Assembly: GCF_019175385.1 (NCBI RefSeq) | Contig: NC_083337.1 | Location: 43,996,938 to 44,060,937, forward strand | DNA: 64,000 nt | Origin: Lycium barbarum | Taxonomy: Eukaryota; Streptophyta; Magnoliopsida; Solanales; Solanaceae | Reading direction: 5' to 3' | Part shown: in pieces, positions 23,764 through 37,499 of the stretch | How the letters are laid out: every line of letters starts with the position of its first letter | Numbering within the stretch: position 1 is the stretch's first letter | Made by a program: the position numbers and the translations under genes | Notes under the pieces: generated by a model | What the model was told of the DNA's origin: nothing | The model's input: only the letters and a program-made list of their open reading frames with translations | The model's database searches: none

Positions 23764-25066
23764 GTTAGCCTACATACCTCTTTGTCTTCTTAACTACCTA
23801 ACGTTCATCGCCAAGGCTTGAGAAATCTACATTTAAAAGGATTCATACCATGTTTAAGTCTTAAAGACATTCTTGAATTCAAACTAGAACAACTCATGAG
23901 CTAACAAAAATTGGGTAGCATTTCCCCTATTTCATCGACTTCCACCATATCGTAAAACCATCCCCAAACAACCATAACAACATCCACAATATCACAATCA
24001 AGTGGTAATATTCCATTAAGTCTCAAAATTCATTCTCATATTCAACTTATACGAACAACTTCACACCAACCCTTTGCACAATTTTATATAACACTTCCTT
24101 GTCATCATTAACACCCTTCATAACAAGATTATATCCATAGCATACTAAAAATCATGACACAAGTTAGTTTACTGCTCAAAATATCATAAATTCTACATTT
24201 GAGCTCCATTTTCTACTTTCTTCCCTCACCCAAGTCATTCAATACCAACATGCTTAAAAACATGAAATAGACATGAAAAATAACCTTTTATCTCATAGGA
24301 ATGGGCTTTGGATCAAGTTACCAACTTGTATGAAAACCCTAGCTTCAATACCAAAGAAATTCATAAAGTCTACTAACCCTAGTGAGTCTTCCAACACGTG
24401 GATATCTTGATTCTTGCCTCTTGATCTTTGATTTCTCTTGGGTTTGGTCCAATATATGTATGAGAAGGTTCTAGAGCTCTCAAGGGTTTAGGAGAAGTGG
24501 AAAAACTAAAAATAAGAACAAGGGTCATCTATTTATATCAAAAGAACAAAGCTGCCCGACCAAGTTATACGGACACTTATACGGTCCGTAAAACTTCATA
24601 CGGTCCGTATAAGTGGTAATATAATCCCACCTGGGATTGAACCTTCTCTGGAATGTTATACGGACCATTATATGGACCATATAAAGTTATACGGGCCGTA
24701 TAAGTGGTCGTATAACCCATTTGTTTCCGAACTTGCTGTCGTCGATTCGTTCAACCTCCAATCCTTATGGAACCTTATTAACACTTATATAACACTTCAT
24801 TAGGCATACAAAAGGTCCCATAGCCCCTCCTCAAGACATTACTAAATAAACATCAGCTCAATTATAGCGAAAGCCTTTCCAAACATGACTTACATTTCAC
24901 TTCCTTCAACGAACTTAGTTTCACATATTCATATGACTTCAAAATCTTATGGTTTGCACTTTAAGCTATCTAATACTCTCTTTAATCCCGTAAGGACTTC
25001 ATATTCACCTTAAGCTAGCATTAGTCTACTCACAATGCAACAATCCGAAATCTCAGAGGTGTAACA
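23764..25066 (-). repeat. R3 3' LTR, partial
   Basis: Ends GAGGTGTAACA at 25066 beside a PPT. The outer part (23764-24300) matches R3's right LTR at 34710-35250 closely, including 'ctacctaacgttca' and 'cttttatctcataggaatgg'. The rest of the LTR is in the gap. Confidence 0.88.
24580..24700. promoter_or_regulatory. U3 palindrome array of R3
   Basis: TACGGTCCGTA at 24580 and 24599, TATGGACCATA at 24671 and TACGGGCCGTA at 24690, with half-sites between. Comparable arrays lie at the same relative place in R6 and R5. Confidence 0.65.
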
Positions 25067-25102
25067 TTCTTCCCCCCTTAGAAACATTCGTCCTCGAATG
25101 TT
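25067..25102 (-). promoter_or_regulatory. R3 PPT with adjacent stem-loop
   Basis: Minus strand AACATTCG-AGGA-CGAATGTT (25102-25083), then TAAGGGGGGAAGAA against the LTR start. Confidence 0.8.
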
Positions 25103-25260
25103 AGACTTTTAGGGATTCTACAAAAAAATTGCCAGAGTTTCCCCTATAATATGCCACTACCATCCTGTCACAGCAACCTAAAATATATTACCTCACAGGG
25201 TTACAATAATAACATCAACAACCATGGCCACACACGACGAAGAAAGCTTCAAGGAAAGCA

Positions 25261-28200
25261 TTACATACCTAAGGACAATGGTGTCTCTGTTGGAGTCTCC
25301 TCTTGAGGTAGAAATAAATGCGGGTACCTGAACTTCATGTCTTCTTCTACTTCCCAAGTCATTTCCTCTCTATTATTATTTTTCCATAAGACTTTAATGA
25401 AAGCTACATCTTTGGTTCTGAGTCTCTGTACTTGCCTATCTAGAATGGCAATGGAAACTTCTTCGTAGGATAATTGCTTAGTGACTTGAACACCATCTAC
25501 CGGTACAATTCTAGAAGGATCTCCAATGCACTTACGAAGCATCGATATATGGAAAATCGGATGGACTGACTCCAAATTCGAAGGTAGATCTAATTCATAA
25601 GCCACTTGGTCTACCTTGCGTACAATCTCATAAGGTCCAATATACCGAGGACTAAGCTTTCCCTTTTTGCCAAATCTGATGACGCCCTTTATTGGTGACA
25701 CCTTCAAGAATACCCAATCTTTCACTTGGAACTCTAAGTCCCGTTGACAATTATCTGCATAGGATTTCTGACGACACTGAGCTGTTAATAACCAGTCCTG
25801 TATAAGCTTGACTTTCTCTATAGCTTACTGGACCAAGTCTGGCCCTATCAATTTAGTCTCCCTTACTTCAAACCACCCAATTGGCGATCTGCACTTGCGC
25901 CTATACAAAGCCTCATATGGTGTCATTTGGATGCTAGAATGATAACCGTTATTATAAGCAAATTCAATAAGCGGTAAGTGATCATCCCAACTACCTCCAA
26001 AATCCAATACACATGCCCGTAGCATATCCTCAAGGGTTTGGATGGTATGCTCAGCTTGCCCATCAGTCTGTGGATGAAATGTTGTACTAAGACTTACTTG
26101 AGTCCCCAAACCTTCTTGAAGTGACTTCCAGAAATTTGCAGTAAACTGTGTCCCTCTATTGGAAATAATAGAAACTGGAACACCATGGAGTCGCATTATC
26201 TCTTTGACATAAAGCCTTGCATAATCTTCGGCTACATATGTAGTTCTGACTAGTAGAAAATGAGCTGACTTCATAAGTCTATCCACAATTACCCATATAG
26301 AATCATATTTATGCCTAGAATGAGGCAAGCCTGCAATGAAATCCATATTAATCACTTCCCATTTCCAAGTTAGAATTTTCATAGCTTGTAACAATCCACC
26401 TGGCTTTTGATGGTCAATCTTCACTTGCTGACAGTTAGGATATTGGGCCACGAATTCTGCTATGTCTTTCTTCATTCCATTCCACCAATATATAAATTTA
26501 AGATCATGATACATTTTTGTTGCTCCGGGATGAACAAAATAACGGGAACAATGGGCTTGTTTCAATATTTGATGGCGTAAACCCGCAATATCAGGAGCAC
26601 ACAACCTGCCTCGACATCAGAGAACTCCATCCACAGAAATATCAAATGATGACTTCTTCTTCTTCTTCTGAGGAAGTGTATTTCTGTAATGAACTAGCAT
26701 GGGATCCTCGTTCTGGCACTCTCTTCATTCCATTCAACTACTAGTGACAAGACATCTGAATTCTGAAGGGTAGCTCCTATATCGCCTGAGTCCATTACCC
26801 GGACTCCTAGGCTAGCTAACTGCTGGAGCTCACAAGCTAACTCTCTTTTCTCTGGCTGGACATCACATAAACTTCCCATAGATCTTCGGCTAAGAGCATC
26901 AGCTACAACGTTCGCCTTTCTGGGATGGTATAGGATGTTAACATCATAATCTTTCAACAACTCCAACCATCGCTGTTGTCGTAAATTCAATTTTTTCTGC
27001 TTGAAAATATGCTGAAGGCTCTTATGATCTATATAGATATCCACATGGACACCACAAAAATAATGTCTCCACATCTTTAATGCATGAATCACCGCAGCTA
27101 ACTCAAGATCGTGGGTTGGATAATTTTTCTCATGTTTTTGCAACTGCCTTGAAGCATAAGCAATCACCTTACCATGCTGCATCAACACACATCCTAATCC
27201 AACGCCTGAAGCATCGTAATAGACAACATAGCCTTCCGATCCCTCTGGAAGTGTCAGGACCGGGGCCGAAGTTAATCTATTCTTTAAGTCTTGAAAACTA
27301 TGTTCACAAGCATCCGTCCATTGAAATTTAGCTGATTTCTGAGTTAGCTTTGTCAATGATGCAGAAATAGAAGAAAAGCCCTCTACAAATCTTCTGTAGT
27401 AACCTACTAAGCCCAGAAAACTACGAACCTCCGTAGGTGTTGTAGGGCTTGGCCAAGTCTTCACAGCCTCAATCTTTTGGGTATCTACTCGAATGTCATC
27501 GGCTGAAAAAATGTGCCCCAAAAAGGTCACTGAATTCAACCAAAGCTCGCACTTTGAAAAATTTTCAAATAGCTCTTGAGTCTGAAGAACTCTAAGAACG
27601 GTACGTAAATGATCCGTATGTTCTACCTCGGACTAAGAATATACCAGGATATCGTCAATGAACACAATCACAAATAAATCTAAGAAAGGCCTGAACACAT
27701 TGTTCATCAAATCCATGAATACTACCGGTGCATTAGTTTAGCCCAAATGACATTACCCGGAACTCAAAATGACCATATCTTGTTCTGAAGGTCGTCTTGG
27801 GAATATCTTCCTCCCTAACTCTCACCTGATGATACCCGGATCTCAAATCTATTTTTGAAAACCATTTATCACCCTACAATTGATCAAATAAATCATCAAT
27901 CCTTGGGAGCGGATATTTATTCTTGATCATCACCTTATTCAGTTGCCAATAGTCAATGCACATTCGCAAGGAATCATCTTTCTTCCTCACAAACAACACG
28001 GGTGCTCCCTACGGGGATGAACTATGCCTTATGAAGCCTTTGTCAAACAAGTCCTTCAATTGTTCCTTCAACTCTGCGGGAGCCATTCTATAAGGAGAAA
28101 TAGATATGGGTTTAGTATTCGGTAGCACATGGATAGCAAAATAAATCTCCCGCTCGAGGGAGGCCTGGAAGCTCATCCGGAATACATCCAGAAACTCATT

Positions 28201-30083
28201 CACCACGGGGACAGACTGAAGAGTTGGCGATTCGGCTTCTTTATCTTAAACCCGGACTAAATGATAAATACAGCCTTTAGCAATCATTTTCCTAGCCTTG
28301 AGATAGGAAATAGAGCTAACTCTCAGAGACGCTGTATTTCCTTTCCATTCCAAAACTGGTTCTCCCGGAAACTGGAAGCGAACCATTTTTGTTCTGCAAT
28401 TGACATTAGCATAATAAGAAGCTAACCAATCCATGCCCATAATAACATCAAAGTCCACCATTTTTCAACTCATGTAAATTAGCCATAGTACGATGATCAA
28501 AAATCACAACTACACAATTTATATATACTCAACTAGCTATTACCGGTTCACCAGCGGTTGTCGATACCTCGAAAGGTTTGATTGACTCCGGTTTAACCCC
28601 AAATCGACCCGAAATATATGGAGTAACATATGATAATGTGGAGCCTGGATCTATCAATGCATATAAATCAAGAGAAAATGCTGATAATATACTTGTAACA
28701 ACATTAGGGGAGGACTCAAGATCCTGCCATCCAACCAAAGCATAAATACGGTGCTAAGGACCACTAGAACTGGGAGCACCTCCTTTACCTCTACCACTGC
28801 TGACTGGTGCCTGTGAACCTTGCCCCAGAGGGCGTATGGATGATGAAGACTCGACTGCCAACCTTGAAGGCTGGATCCTACCCCTACCACCAATTGAGGG
28901 GCAGTCACACATGATATGGCCTGGCCGACTGCATGCATAGCAAACATCTGAACCCATTCGGCACTGGCCCCAATGTAACTTCCCGCACTGGGAACATCGT
29001 GGCATGGGTTTCCTCACCTGACCCGAGTCGCCTCTGTAATGAGAACCTGAAGCTCTAAACTCTGACTCGGCCCGGAGTGAGTAGATCTATCAAATCTGTG
29101 GCCCGTAAACTGTGGAGGCGCATTAGTCATAGAATGGCCGAAATGCCTGAAAAACTGCTATCTTTGCCCTCCTCTAAACTCACAAGTCAGACCCGAAGAT
29201 CTAGCCCTCTTGTTATAACCTCTGTCAAGTTCACGCTCGCCTCTTTGCGGTTGTTGGCTTTTCTCAAAATTCTGGGCATGGGCTTGAGTGCGAGAAATAT
29301 CCATATTGTCCTAAAGGGATGCAGTCAAGCACTTGTCCATCAAATGTGGCCCTAAGCCACTCACAAATTGGTGCACTCGATAACCCATATCCACTACCAT
29401 GGCAGGAGCATACCTAGCCAAAGAATTGAAGCGGAGACTATACTCTAAGGCACTTATACTTCCTTGCCTAAGATTCAAGAACTTGTCGGCTCTAGCCCGT
29501 CAAACTTCTGGGGCCAAGTAATATCGAAGGAAAGCATCAACAAATTCTTGCCATACCGGGGGAGGTGTACTGACTCCCCTATAAGACACCCAAACCATAC
29601 ACCAATGGACCGCAACATCCCGCAATCTATATGATGCTAACTCTACCGATTCAACGTCTGAAGCATGCATTAGCCTAAGTGTCCTCAATATTCCATCAAT
29701 AAAGTTTTGAGGGTCCTCATCTGGTTTTGACCTGAAGAACTCCGGAGGGTTTAAGCTAATAAAATCGCGAGCTCTTGCACTAACCGCCCTGTCACCATGA
29801 CCTATACCCTGCCGCTGGGCCTGCGCGGCAACCAATTGAGTCAACAGTTGAATGGCCTTTTTCATCTCTTGGCCCGAAACCTCTGGTGGAGGAGCTGGGG
29901 TGCTGGAGCTGGTGCTGGGACTTCCTCATGCTCCTCATAAATAGGCAACGAGTGAGAGGACTGACATTGAATCGCATTTTGGGACTCACCCTCCTCTATA
30001 TTTTTTGGCGGTGATCTTTCAGCCCGCCTTTCTATCACTGTCTTACCCTTTTGGGCTGCTGGAGCTTTCCTCTTTACAGACAT
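25261..30083 (-). pseudogene. R3 gag-pol, decayed
   Basis: Gag starts at ATG 30083 (MSVKRKAPAAQKG). Order on the minus strand: gag core (ARARDFISLNPPEFF near 29770), CCHC region (CYACSRPGHIMCDC near 28930), protease ([12 protein letters not shown] near 28650), RT (MCIDY..LN near 27960; FIDDILVYS near 27650, followed by a stop), RNase H (YIDHKSLQHIF near 27020, NVVADALS near 26900), integrase ([14 protein letters not shown] near 26530, [10 protein letters not shown] near 26330, [10 protein letters not shown] near 26160, [11 protein letters not shown] near 26050) and chromodomain (LWKNNNREEMTWE near 25370). At least four frame changes and several stops split it. The second integrase Asp is Asn here (SNRG), a catalytic loss in itself. 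The layout matches R6 almost domain for domain. Not functional. Confidence 0.92.
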
Positions 30084-31769
30084 TTCTGAAATACATAGCA
30101 CACGATTAAGTAAAGAGAAGTCCTTATGTAGTAGCTCTATCGCACGATTTATGAAGAAAAAAATCATTCATTCCTAAATGCCTGCAGCCTCCTGTTTATA
30201 AGTGTGGCGCACAACACACCCATAAACAAGAATCTACTGGACACGGCTCGTAGACACACCCAATCGGAGGGCCATGACGGGCACCCGGAGCTAACCCACC
30301 CAGTCACCTCTCGTCGGAAATTCACATTCATATCTAGGTGAGCCACATGGCTTATCGACAAACTCTATGCCTCAATAATACCATTTCCAACGGCTAAAAC
30401 ACTTTTATATCAACGTCAACAACTACGCCCATATACATATACACAAGCTGACGAAGCTAACAAAATAATATACCAAAAATATGAGCCGACAAGGCAAAAG
30501 ACATCTACTATCCATGACTGTCTACGAGCCTCTAAGAAGAGTAGGAAACATCATCATAAGGACGGGACAGGGCCCCGCCATGCTCATATGTATATACATA
30601 AAAGAATAGTACTAACAGCTGCAGCTCCGGATCAAATGGAGCTCCTCTATGCAATCACGGGATATGCAGCCTAAGGATCAAGTCTATCTCTCTATCCACC
30701 TGCGGGCATGACGCAGCGTACACAAACAAAAGGACGTCAGTACGGATAATGTACTGAGTATGTAAGGCATAATCAATAAAATAATAGAAGCATGATCGAT
30801 AACATAAGAACGAAGAGTCATGAGATGATAGAGCCATTTATACCTCTAGCAACGTTCATCATATTTTTCCTTACCCTTTTTCTAATGGGAACCTTCCATT
30901 TCATACATTTATACATATAGTAGTATCATACTTGACCATAGAAGTTCGGTGTCTCATATACCCGGCCATGACAAGGCTAGGTGTTATACATACCTGGCCC
31001 TACCAAGGCTCAGTGTCATTCGTACCCAACTACAGTGGTGTGTGCACAATAGATATCATACCCGGCCATATAAGCTCGGTGTCACGACCCAACCCCGTGG
31101 GCCGCGATTGGTACCCTAACTGGGTACCCATATGTACCTACCTGATCGAATTCGAATCATACAGATTTTTTTTTTTTGTGAAAACAGAAGTTACCGAAGT
31201 AGGCCGATATAGATATGGCACGCGCGCAAACATATATATATATAGCTAAACATGCAGACATTTACAGGTAAGCCGATAAGGCTAACATACAGACGAAACC
31301 CGTAACCCACACATCTATCTACAGGCCTCTACAGACATACAAAATCATATGACGGGACAGGGCCCCGCCGTACCCAGAATTTCCATACATACAGAACATA
31401 CGGAAAACAGAAGATATATATACCAAAAGTGTACGCTCCGGATCAGAGGAGCTCTTCAAAATAGCTGAATCAGAACCCTACGCTGGCGGCGTGTCACCGA
31501 GCGCGCCTGTACTTGCGGGCATGTAACGCAGCCCCCGAGGAAACGGGGGTCAGTACAAAAATGTACCGAGTATGTAAAGCAGAAATATATCAAACATAAT
31601 CATGATCTGGACCGGAAGCACGGAGATATAATAGACAGTCTCATAGGCCGGACAGACAGAGACATAGTCCCGACAAACTGACAGAATCGTGGTCCAGACA
31701 GACAGAATCAGAGTCCATGCAGACATACAGAATCGGGATCCATACGGACATACGGAATCGAAACCCGTC

Positions 31770-32050
31770 GGTCAGATAATCCGGACGGACAGACAGAATC
31801 ACAACCAGTCGGACAGATAATCCGGACGGACAGACAGAATCACAACCAGTCGGACAGATAAGCCAGACGGACATACAGAATCATAACCAGTCGGACAGAT
31901 AAGCCGGACGGACATACAAAATCATAACCAGTCGGACAGATAAGCCGGACGGACATACAGAATCATAACCAGTCGAACAGATAAGCCGGACGGACAGACA
32001 GAATCATAACCAGTCGGACAGATAAGCCGGACGGACAGACAGAATCATAA
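31770..32050 (-). repeat. 41-bp minisatellite in S2, about seven units
   Basis: Units of 'ggacagataagccggacgg' plus 'acagacagaatcataaccag' repeat head to tail with few changes. Looser GACAGACAGAAT-type units extend upstream to about 31650. Confidence 0.88.
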
Positions 32051-33079
32051 GTCATACAGACAGACAAAATCACACATAGGGTACAAGAACGTGGTCGCCA
32101 CTCCTGCCATTAGCACCACAACACGTCAGATATCAGAAATTCTTCTCCGATCTCCATCACTCATCATAACATAACCACGGTACCCGGGGGCGGACAGATA
32201 ACACAGCACCCCGAGCCCGGACTCATCATACTTCGTAATATATCCTCGGTAACCGGGGACGGACATATAACACAGTACCCCGAAACCGGACACATCATAC
32301 TTCAGAATTCACATATGGGGCTCGGCGGCCCACCGCACGATATACGTACCGGCCCGGGATCCGGTGAAAGGAATCATAGCATGTGCACGAACTGATTAAT
32401 GAGGAACCACATACATACAGAATCAACAGAACAGAAGTAGGCCAACTGGCCGATCGAACCAAGTATTCGGATAGTTTTCAAGGTACGTGCCTACACGTCA
32501 CTTGGGGAGGCACGACAGATTATAACCAGAACCAGATTTCCAAATGTCAAAAATTATTTTGTAAGATTTGTATAAAAACAGTCGTATCATGATCAGAATA
32601 GTAGTCCAGGTGTTTTCTGAGAAAATCGGGCAAAACTAAAGTAATTAAGATCATACATAAGGTATCGGGCCTCGTGGGCCCGCCTCGGATCAACTCGAGG
32701 CGACATAGGTAAATTACCGATAGTAGACCTTATAAGGTCATCCAAAATCATCTGGAAGTGTTCCGACTCCGTTTAGGGAAGTTTTGTACAAAAATTCACT
32801 TTAAAGGCAATTTGTAAGAAAATAGCTTCAATTGGATTGAAGGAATTGGAGCGGTTTTCCGTCTCGAATTCCGGGGGACGGAGTCGTACTTAAGGCTCGC
32901 GGCCGAGCCTATCACATCCGGAACATGCCTAGGAACAAAGGGAAATGCTTCACATACCTCGATGGCGCCTTATGCTCGCTTGGCGTCAATCCAAATTTCG
33001 TCCAAAATCTGGAAATGGTCAAGCTTACCATTTGTTAGTTTCAAACTTTCAATATTCCAACTTTACACATACTTGCCTA

Positions 33080-33114
33080 CCGAAATTTCGGCAGCATTTC
33101 CTCTGTATATAAGG
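33080..33114 (-). promoter_or_regulatory. S2 LTR core-promoter box
   Basis: Minus strand CCTTATATACAGAGGAAATG then CTGCC, ending in the perfect palindrome CCGAAATTTCGG (33080-33091). A CCGAG / CTCGG hairpin lies just upstream (about 33117-33136). Confidence 0.55.
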
Positions 33115-35250
33115 CATCCCCGAGACTTAGCTCGGCTCAATTCATCAACACAACAACCCAGAAATGACATCAAAACATCAATAGATATTAAAACATACAC
33201 TATGGCATCATTAGCCATCTTTCGACATAACGGAACGTCTTTCGTTTCAAACTTACATTTCCAAACCAAACTCATTATTTTCATATTCATCATCCATCAA
33301 ATTCATTACGACATACATCGGAGGCATCCATACCATTTTCACACAATATTCATAAGATACGCAAACATTCAAACTTTCCGTTAAGTCACTACTTTTCCAA
33401 TTTTTCCTAACCTTCCACATACAAGTTCATTATACAATTCCATCTTCCAAATTCATCAACAATGATCATAATTTGCCTCTTGATACTTTCATTTCCATTT
33501 TACATAATTCCTAACAAAGTTGCATATTCTCCTACAACAACTTAATAACCATTTTTTTCCAAGATAATAAAGATTGTCATCTTTCCATTCACTTCACCAT
33601 AACACACTTAGCATGAAAACAAGATCAAATTCATATTCCATACTCAACATAGCACCACACGGCCACCTCCTATATTTTCCAATTTTCACTAATCCATTCC
33701 ACTTTCATTTCTAACACAATTTCCATCATGCTACAACTAAATTACAACATGAATTCAAGCCATCAAAATCATGCAATATACATGTATATATTCGGCCAAC
33801 ACACCCTTAGTTCCAACACACAAAATTTCCATGTTTTTCATTCATTCACACATACTACAACATACATATACCATTCAAAACATAACAAAAGCATAAAATC
33901 CTCACCTTTCTTCAAGTCCTTCACTTGGAGATAAAAAATGTTTTCTTGCCCCAACACTTATATCAACTTGTAGAGGGTTTTGCACTTAGTACTATCCTCA
34001 CAACAAAAGAATTTTTTTGAACCAAGATTTGGCTCCAATAATTTTTTCTTCTTTTCTTTCTTTCACCCGAACTCTCTCTCTCTCTTTGTTCTTGATTTCT
34101 TTTGTTTTGTTTTTCTTGATTCATCTAGATCCTTCTTTTAAACTTATCCATATATGGATTTATCACATGAAAAATTTAATATTTCATGGGCCAAGGCCTA
34201 CATGGCCGGTTGGGCCATCCCTTAATGGGCCTTGTTTTTCTTATTTCTTTTAGAGCCCAAAATTGTTGGTTACATATTGTAGTTCACGGGGCAAGTTTCC
34301 AAAATTCCAATTTTTGCCCTTGGCCACCTTTCGTAATTCCACACCATTGAATTCATAACCTACACATTCATACCAAGTATGGTTCAATTGTGGCCTTATC
34401 CATCACAAGTCAATTTACCTTGAATTTTTCGAATAAGCGAAAATGTCGGATGTAACACTCGGTGTCACTTAATAGTTATAAATATATATATAGGAGTGCA
34501 TAAGCATCGTCAACATCATCACCATCATCCTCACTGTCGCTATATCCTTCCTTAGAGGATCATCTATCATGGGATAGAACCAATAGTACCATAAGAACAT
34601 CAAGAACTATGAGCTTTGGTGATTCTAGGAATCAAAGTCATCATAGAAGACATTATGGAATTCACGTGAAGGTATACACGATGGAATGATGCCTTAAGGA
34701 AAGAAGGGTTAGCCTTACATACCTCTTTGTCTTTTTAACTACCTAACGTTCACCGCCAAGGCTTGAGAAATCTACATTTAAATGGATTCATACCATGGTT
34801 AAGTCTTAAAGACATTCTTGAATTCAAACTAGAACAAATCATAAGCTAACAAAAATCGGGCAACATTTTCCCTATTTCATCAACTTTCACCATATCGCAA
34901 AACCATCCCCAAACAACCATAATAACATCCACAATATCACAATCAAGTAGTCATATTCTATTAAGTCTCAATATTCATTCTCATATTCAACTTATATCAA
35001 CAACTTCACACCAACCCTTTGCACAATTTTATACAAAACTTCCTTGTCATCATTAACACCTTTCATAACAAGATTATATCCATAGAATACTAAGAATCAT
35101 GACTCAAGTTAGTTTACTACTCAAAATATCATAAATTCTACATTTGAGCTCCGTTTTCTACTTTATTCCCTCTCCTAAGTCATTCAACAACCAACATGCT
35201 TAAAAACATGAAATAGACATGAAAACTAACCTTTTATCTCATAGGAATGG

Positions 35251-37440
35251 TGTCACGACCCAACCCGCAATGACTGGCACCCATCTAAATCCTAGTTGGC
35301 GAACCAACATACAAACACCTAATCCATTCAATCCGGTTTTTATATAAATCAAGCTAAACAATTATTACTCATTTAACAACAAAAGAACAAGTACATCATG
35401 CCATAAATGTTGTAGTAAGTGCGGAAGTTCTAACTATTACAATCCCCAAAATCCGAGAGTCATTGTACAGGACTCTAAGCCAAAAACATGTCTAAGAATC
35501 TGAAGTCTAACAAGTAAGTAATACATAATGTCTAGAGTATGAAAAGACATCATAGCAAGAAGATCTTCGGGCGGCCTGGCATGGCAAGAAGCTCACCCCA
35601 AAATCCGTCAACAAATATCCTCCACACTAGATGTGAGGACGATCAGCGGTCTCTATATCAAAATCTGCACTCAAAAAATGCAGCAAGGTAGTATTAGTAC
35701 AAACACTATGTGCCGGTAAGCATCATAGGTCGACTACGATTAGTATCATACATATTTCGTAAAATCAATACAATAAAACACGCCAGTCAACAGGCAGGAA
35801 CATCAGTAAATCACCACAATTCAACAAAGAACAATCACAATCAATCACCAAGATATCAAGCATCAAAATCACGTAAGTCAACAACGGAAACAAATTTAGC
35901 ACGATAACAACATGCACTGTACATACAAGCTAGTTGATGTCTTAGCTCAGTAGTCATGACCTGCAGGGAACCCATGGTGTCCATGTATCACTCGTTCCGG
36001 AACACTCCTCAGACTTGAGCGCAAACCTCCGTTCTGGAACGAACCTCGGATGCGAGACAAATCAATGTACCTCTCATTTCCAGAACTATCCTCGGACCAC
36101 AAGCCCATAATCTAGGTCACATGTGTGCCTTTTCATACCTTTTACATAACAGTTTTCTTACATTTCAGTATCAATACTCAACTCATCTTTTCATGTCACA
36201 ATACCATTGAGAAGATTAGATTAGCTTCTCATCACAACCCATCCAATGCAGATTTAATCACACAGGAATAATGGCACGAAGCCTACACAAACACTCAATA
36301 TCGTGCATGAAAACTAGACATGCTTTGTCCTAAGAAAATCACAAACATACAATCAACTAACCAAAGTCTAACTCAAGTAAATCGTAACCTACCTCAAAGT
36401 AGAGCTGGAACAATGCCTGCCACTCTGCTACATCCTTTCCTTTCCTCAAAGCCACAATACATTCGCAGTCTAAAAATAGAAGGCTCAATGAGTCACATTG
36501 CTCAATTTGCAAATACCAAGGCAAGAATTACCCTTCCCTCTCCCCATTCTAAGGGTGGATGATTTTCTAGGTGATCAACAACCTATCAAAGCCCCTAATA
36601 TTCATAAACCATCAATTTATACCATATTCTATCAAACATTCCCATTACAAATAGTTTTCTATGGCAAAGACACCATTTTTATAAAAACCCTAGGTCTCAA
36701 TTACTTTGTTTACTATTCTAAATGTTCAATTTATGACAAATAGCAACTAATCAATCCATTTAAATGATAAATACGCGTTAATTATCCCAAGACATCAAGT
36801 TTAGAAGGTTTATTGATACTCTAGGGTTCCTACTTCACTTTCAACATTAAAGACCCACGAAAACAATTACAATAACAGAGGGAATGGAATCGTAGGATGG
36901 AAAGCAAAGAGACTTACCTCTTAAGGTTAACTTTCCCTAGCTTGAAAATCCTCTCTAAGTGCTTGTTGGGAAGTGTGTTGGTGTGTTATGAATGAAAATA
37001 TAAAACTAAGGCATTAAAAACCCGATTCTGCCTTCCTATCGACCGCTGCAGCGGTCAATACGCCGCTGCAGCGGTCCCGCGATACTGGCCAAGCCACCGC
37101 TATAGCGGACCCAAGATAAATCTGCTCACCGCTATAGCGGTCACCACCCCGCTATAGCGACATCACCGTAGCGGCAAATGGCCCGCCACAGCGGCCCCAA
37201 GAGAAATTACAACGGTCAGCCCACCGCTACAGCTGTACAGCAGCAGCAGTACTCCCACCATTTTGGGCAGTAAGCTTGATTTTCTGTCCAGTTTTCCCCC
37301 TATCACCCCACATTTCATCCAAGGCCTAAAAAACACAACACAAAACATGCATACATACAAAAAGACGCCCTACGAATCCACTCGTGGCCTCGGTATTTCT
37401 AATGGAGTCCTAAATTCCCATAACGACCAGAAAGGTTACA
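35251..37440 (-). repeat. R4 3' LTR, 2,190 bp
   Basis: On the minus strand TGTAACCTTTCTGG...GGGTTGGGTCGTGACA. An 18-bp direct repeat, AAGGTTACACCAGATACC, straddles the inner boundary (37433 and 37451), so the true end could be 37458. No purine-rich PPT is present at the junction. Confidence 0.8.
37041..37210. promoter_or_regulatory. U3 palindrome array of R4
   Basis: GACCGCTGCAGCGGTC (37041-37056, 16-bp perfect palindrome), CCGCTGCAGCGG (37063), CCGCTATAGCGG (37097 and 37129) and near-copies at 37149 and 37183. R1 has decayed versions at 4360-4400, 6761-6820 and 13184-13276. Confidence 0.7.
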
Positions 37441-37499
37441 CCAGATACCAAGGTTACACCAGATACCAATTAAGACACCCTTCGTCCTCGAACGGACAA

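Larger units (their letters stand above)
31080..34457 (-). mobile_element. S2: solo LTR, 3,378 bp, with perfect TSD
   Basis: TGTCACGACCCAACCCCG at 31080 to CGGATGTAACA at 34457, flanked by CTCGG on both sides (31075-31079, 34458-34462). On the minus strand it is TGTTACATCC...GGGTCGTGACA, the termini seen in F1. No internal sequence. It contains the hairpin module (31509-31575), a 41-bp minisatellite and a TATA/promoter box (33080-33114). Confidence 0.92.
30265..35250 (-). repeat. R3 5' LTR, split by S2 and cut by R4
   Basis: Host sequence 30265-31079 and 34463-35250. The inner end has lost its terminal bases and the PBS: the leader 'cgtagacacaccc' runs straight into 'gggccatgacgggcacccgg', which aligns with R6's LTR 'ggggccgcgacgagcacccgg'. 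The hairpin module lies at 30698-30762. The outer part resumes past the window. Confidence 0.8.

Noticed and set aside
23240..23821. 193- and 181-codon frames spanning the N run
   Set aside because: Artefacts of undefined bases being read as open.
31650..32060. Regular short repeats resembling a CRISPR array
   Set aside because: Units are contiguous without unique spacers, inside a plant solo LTR; this is a minisatellite.
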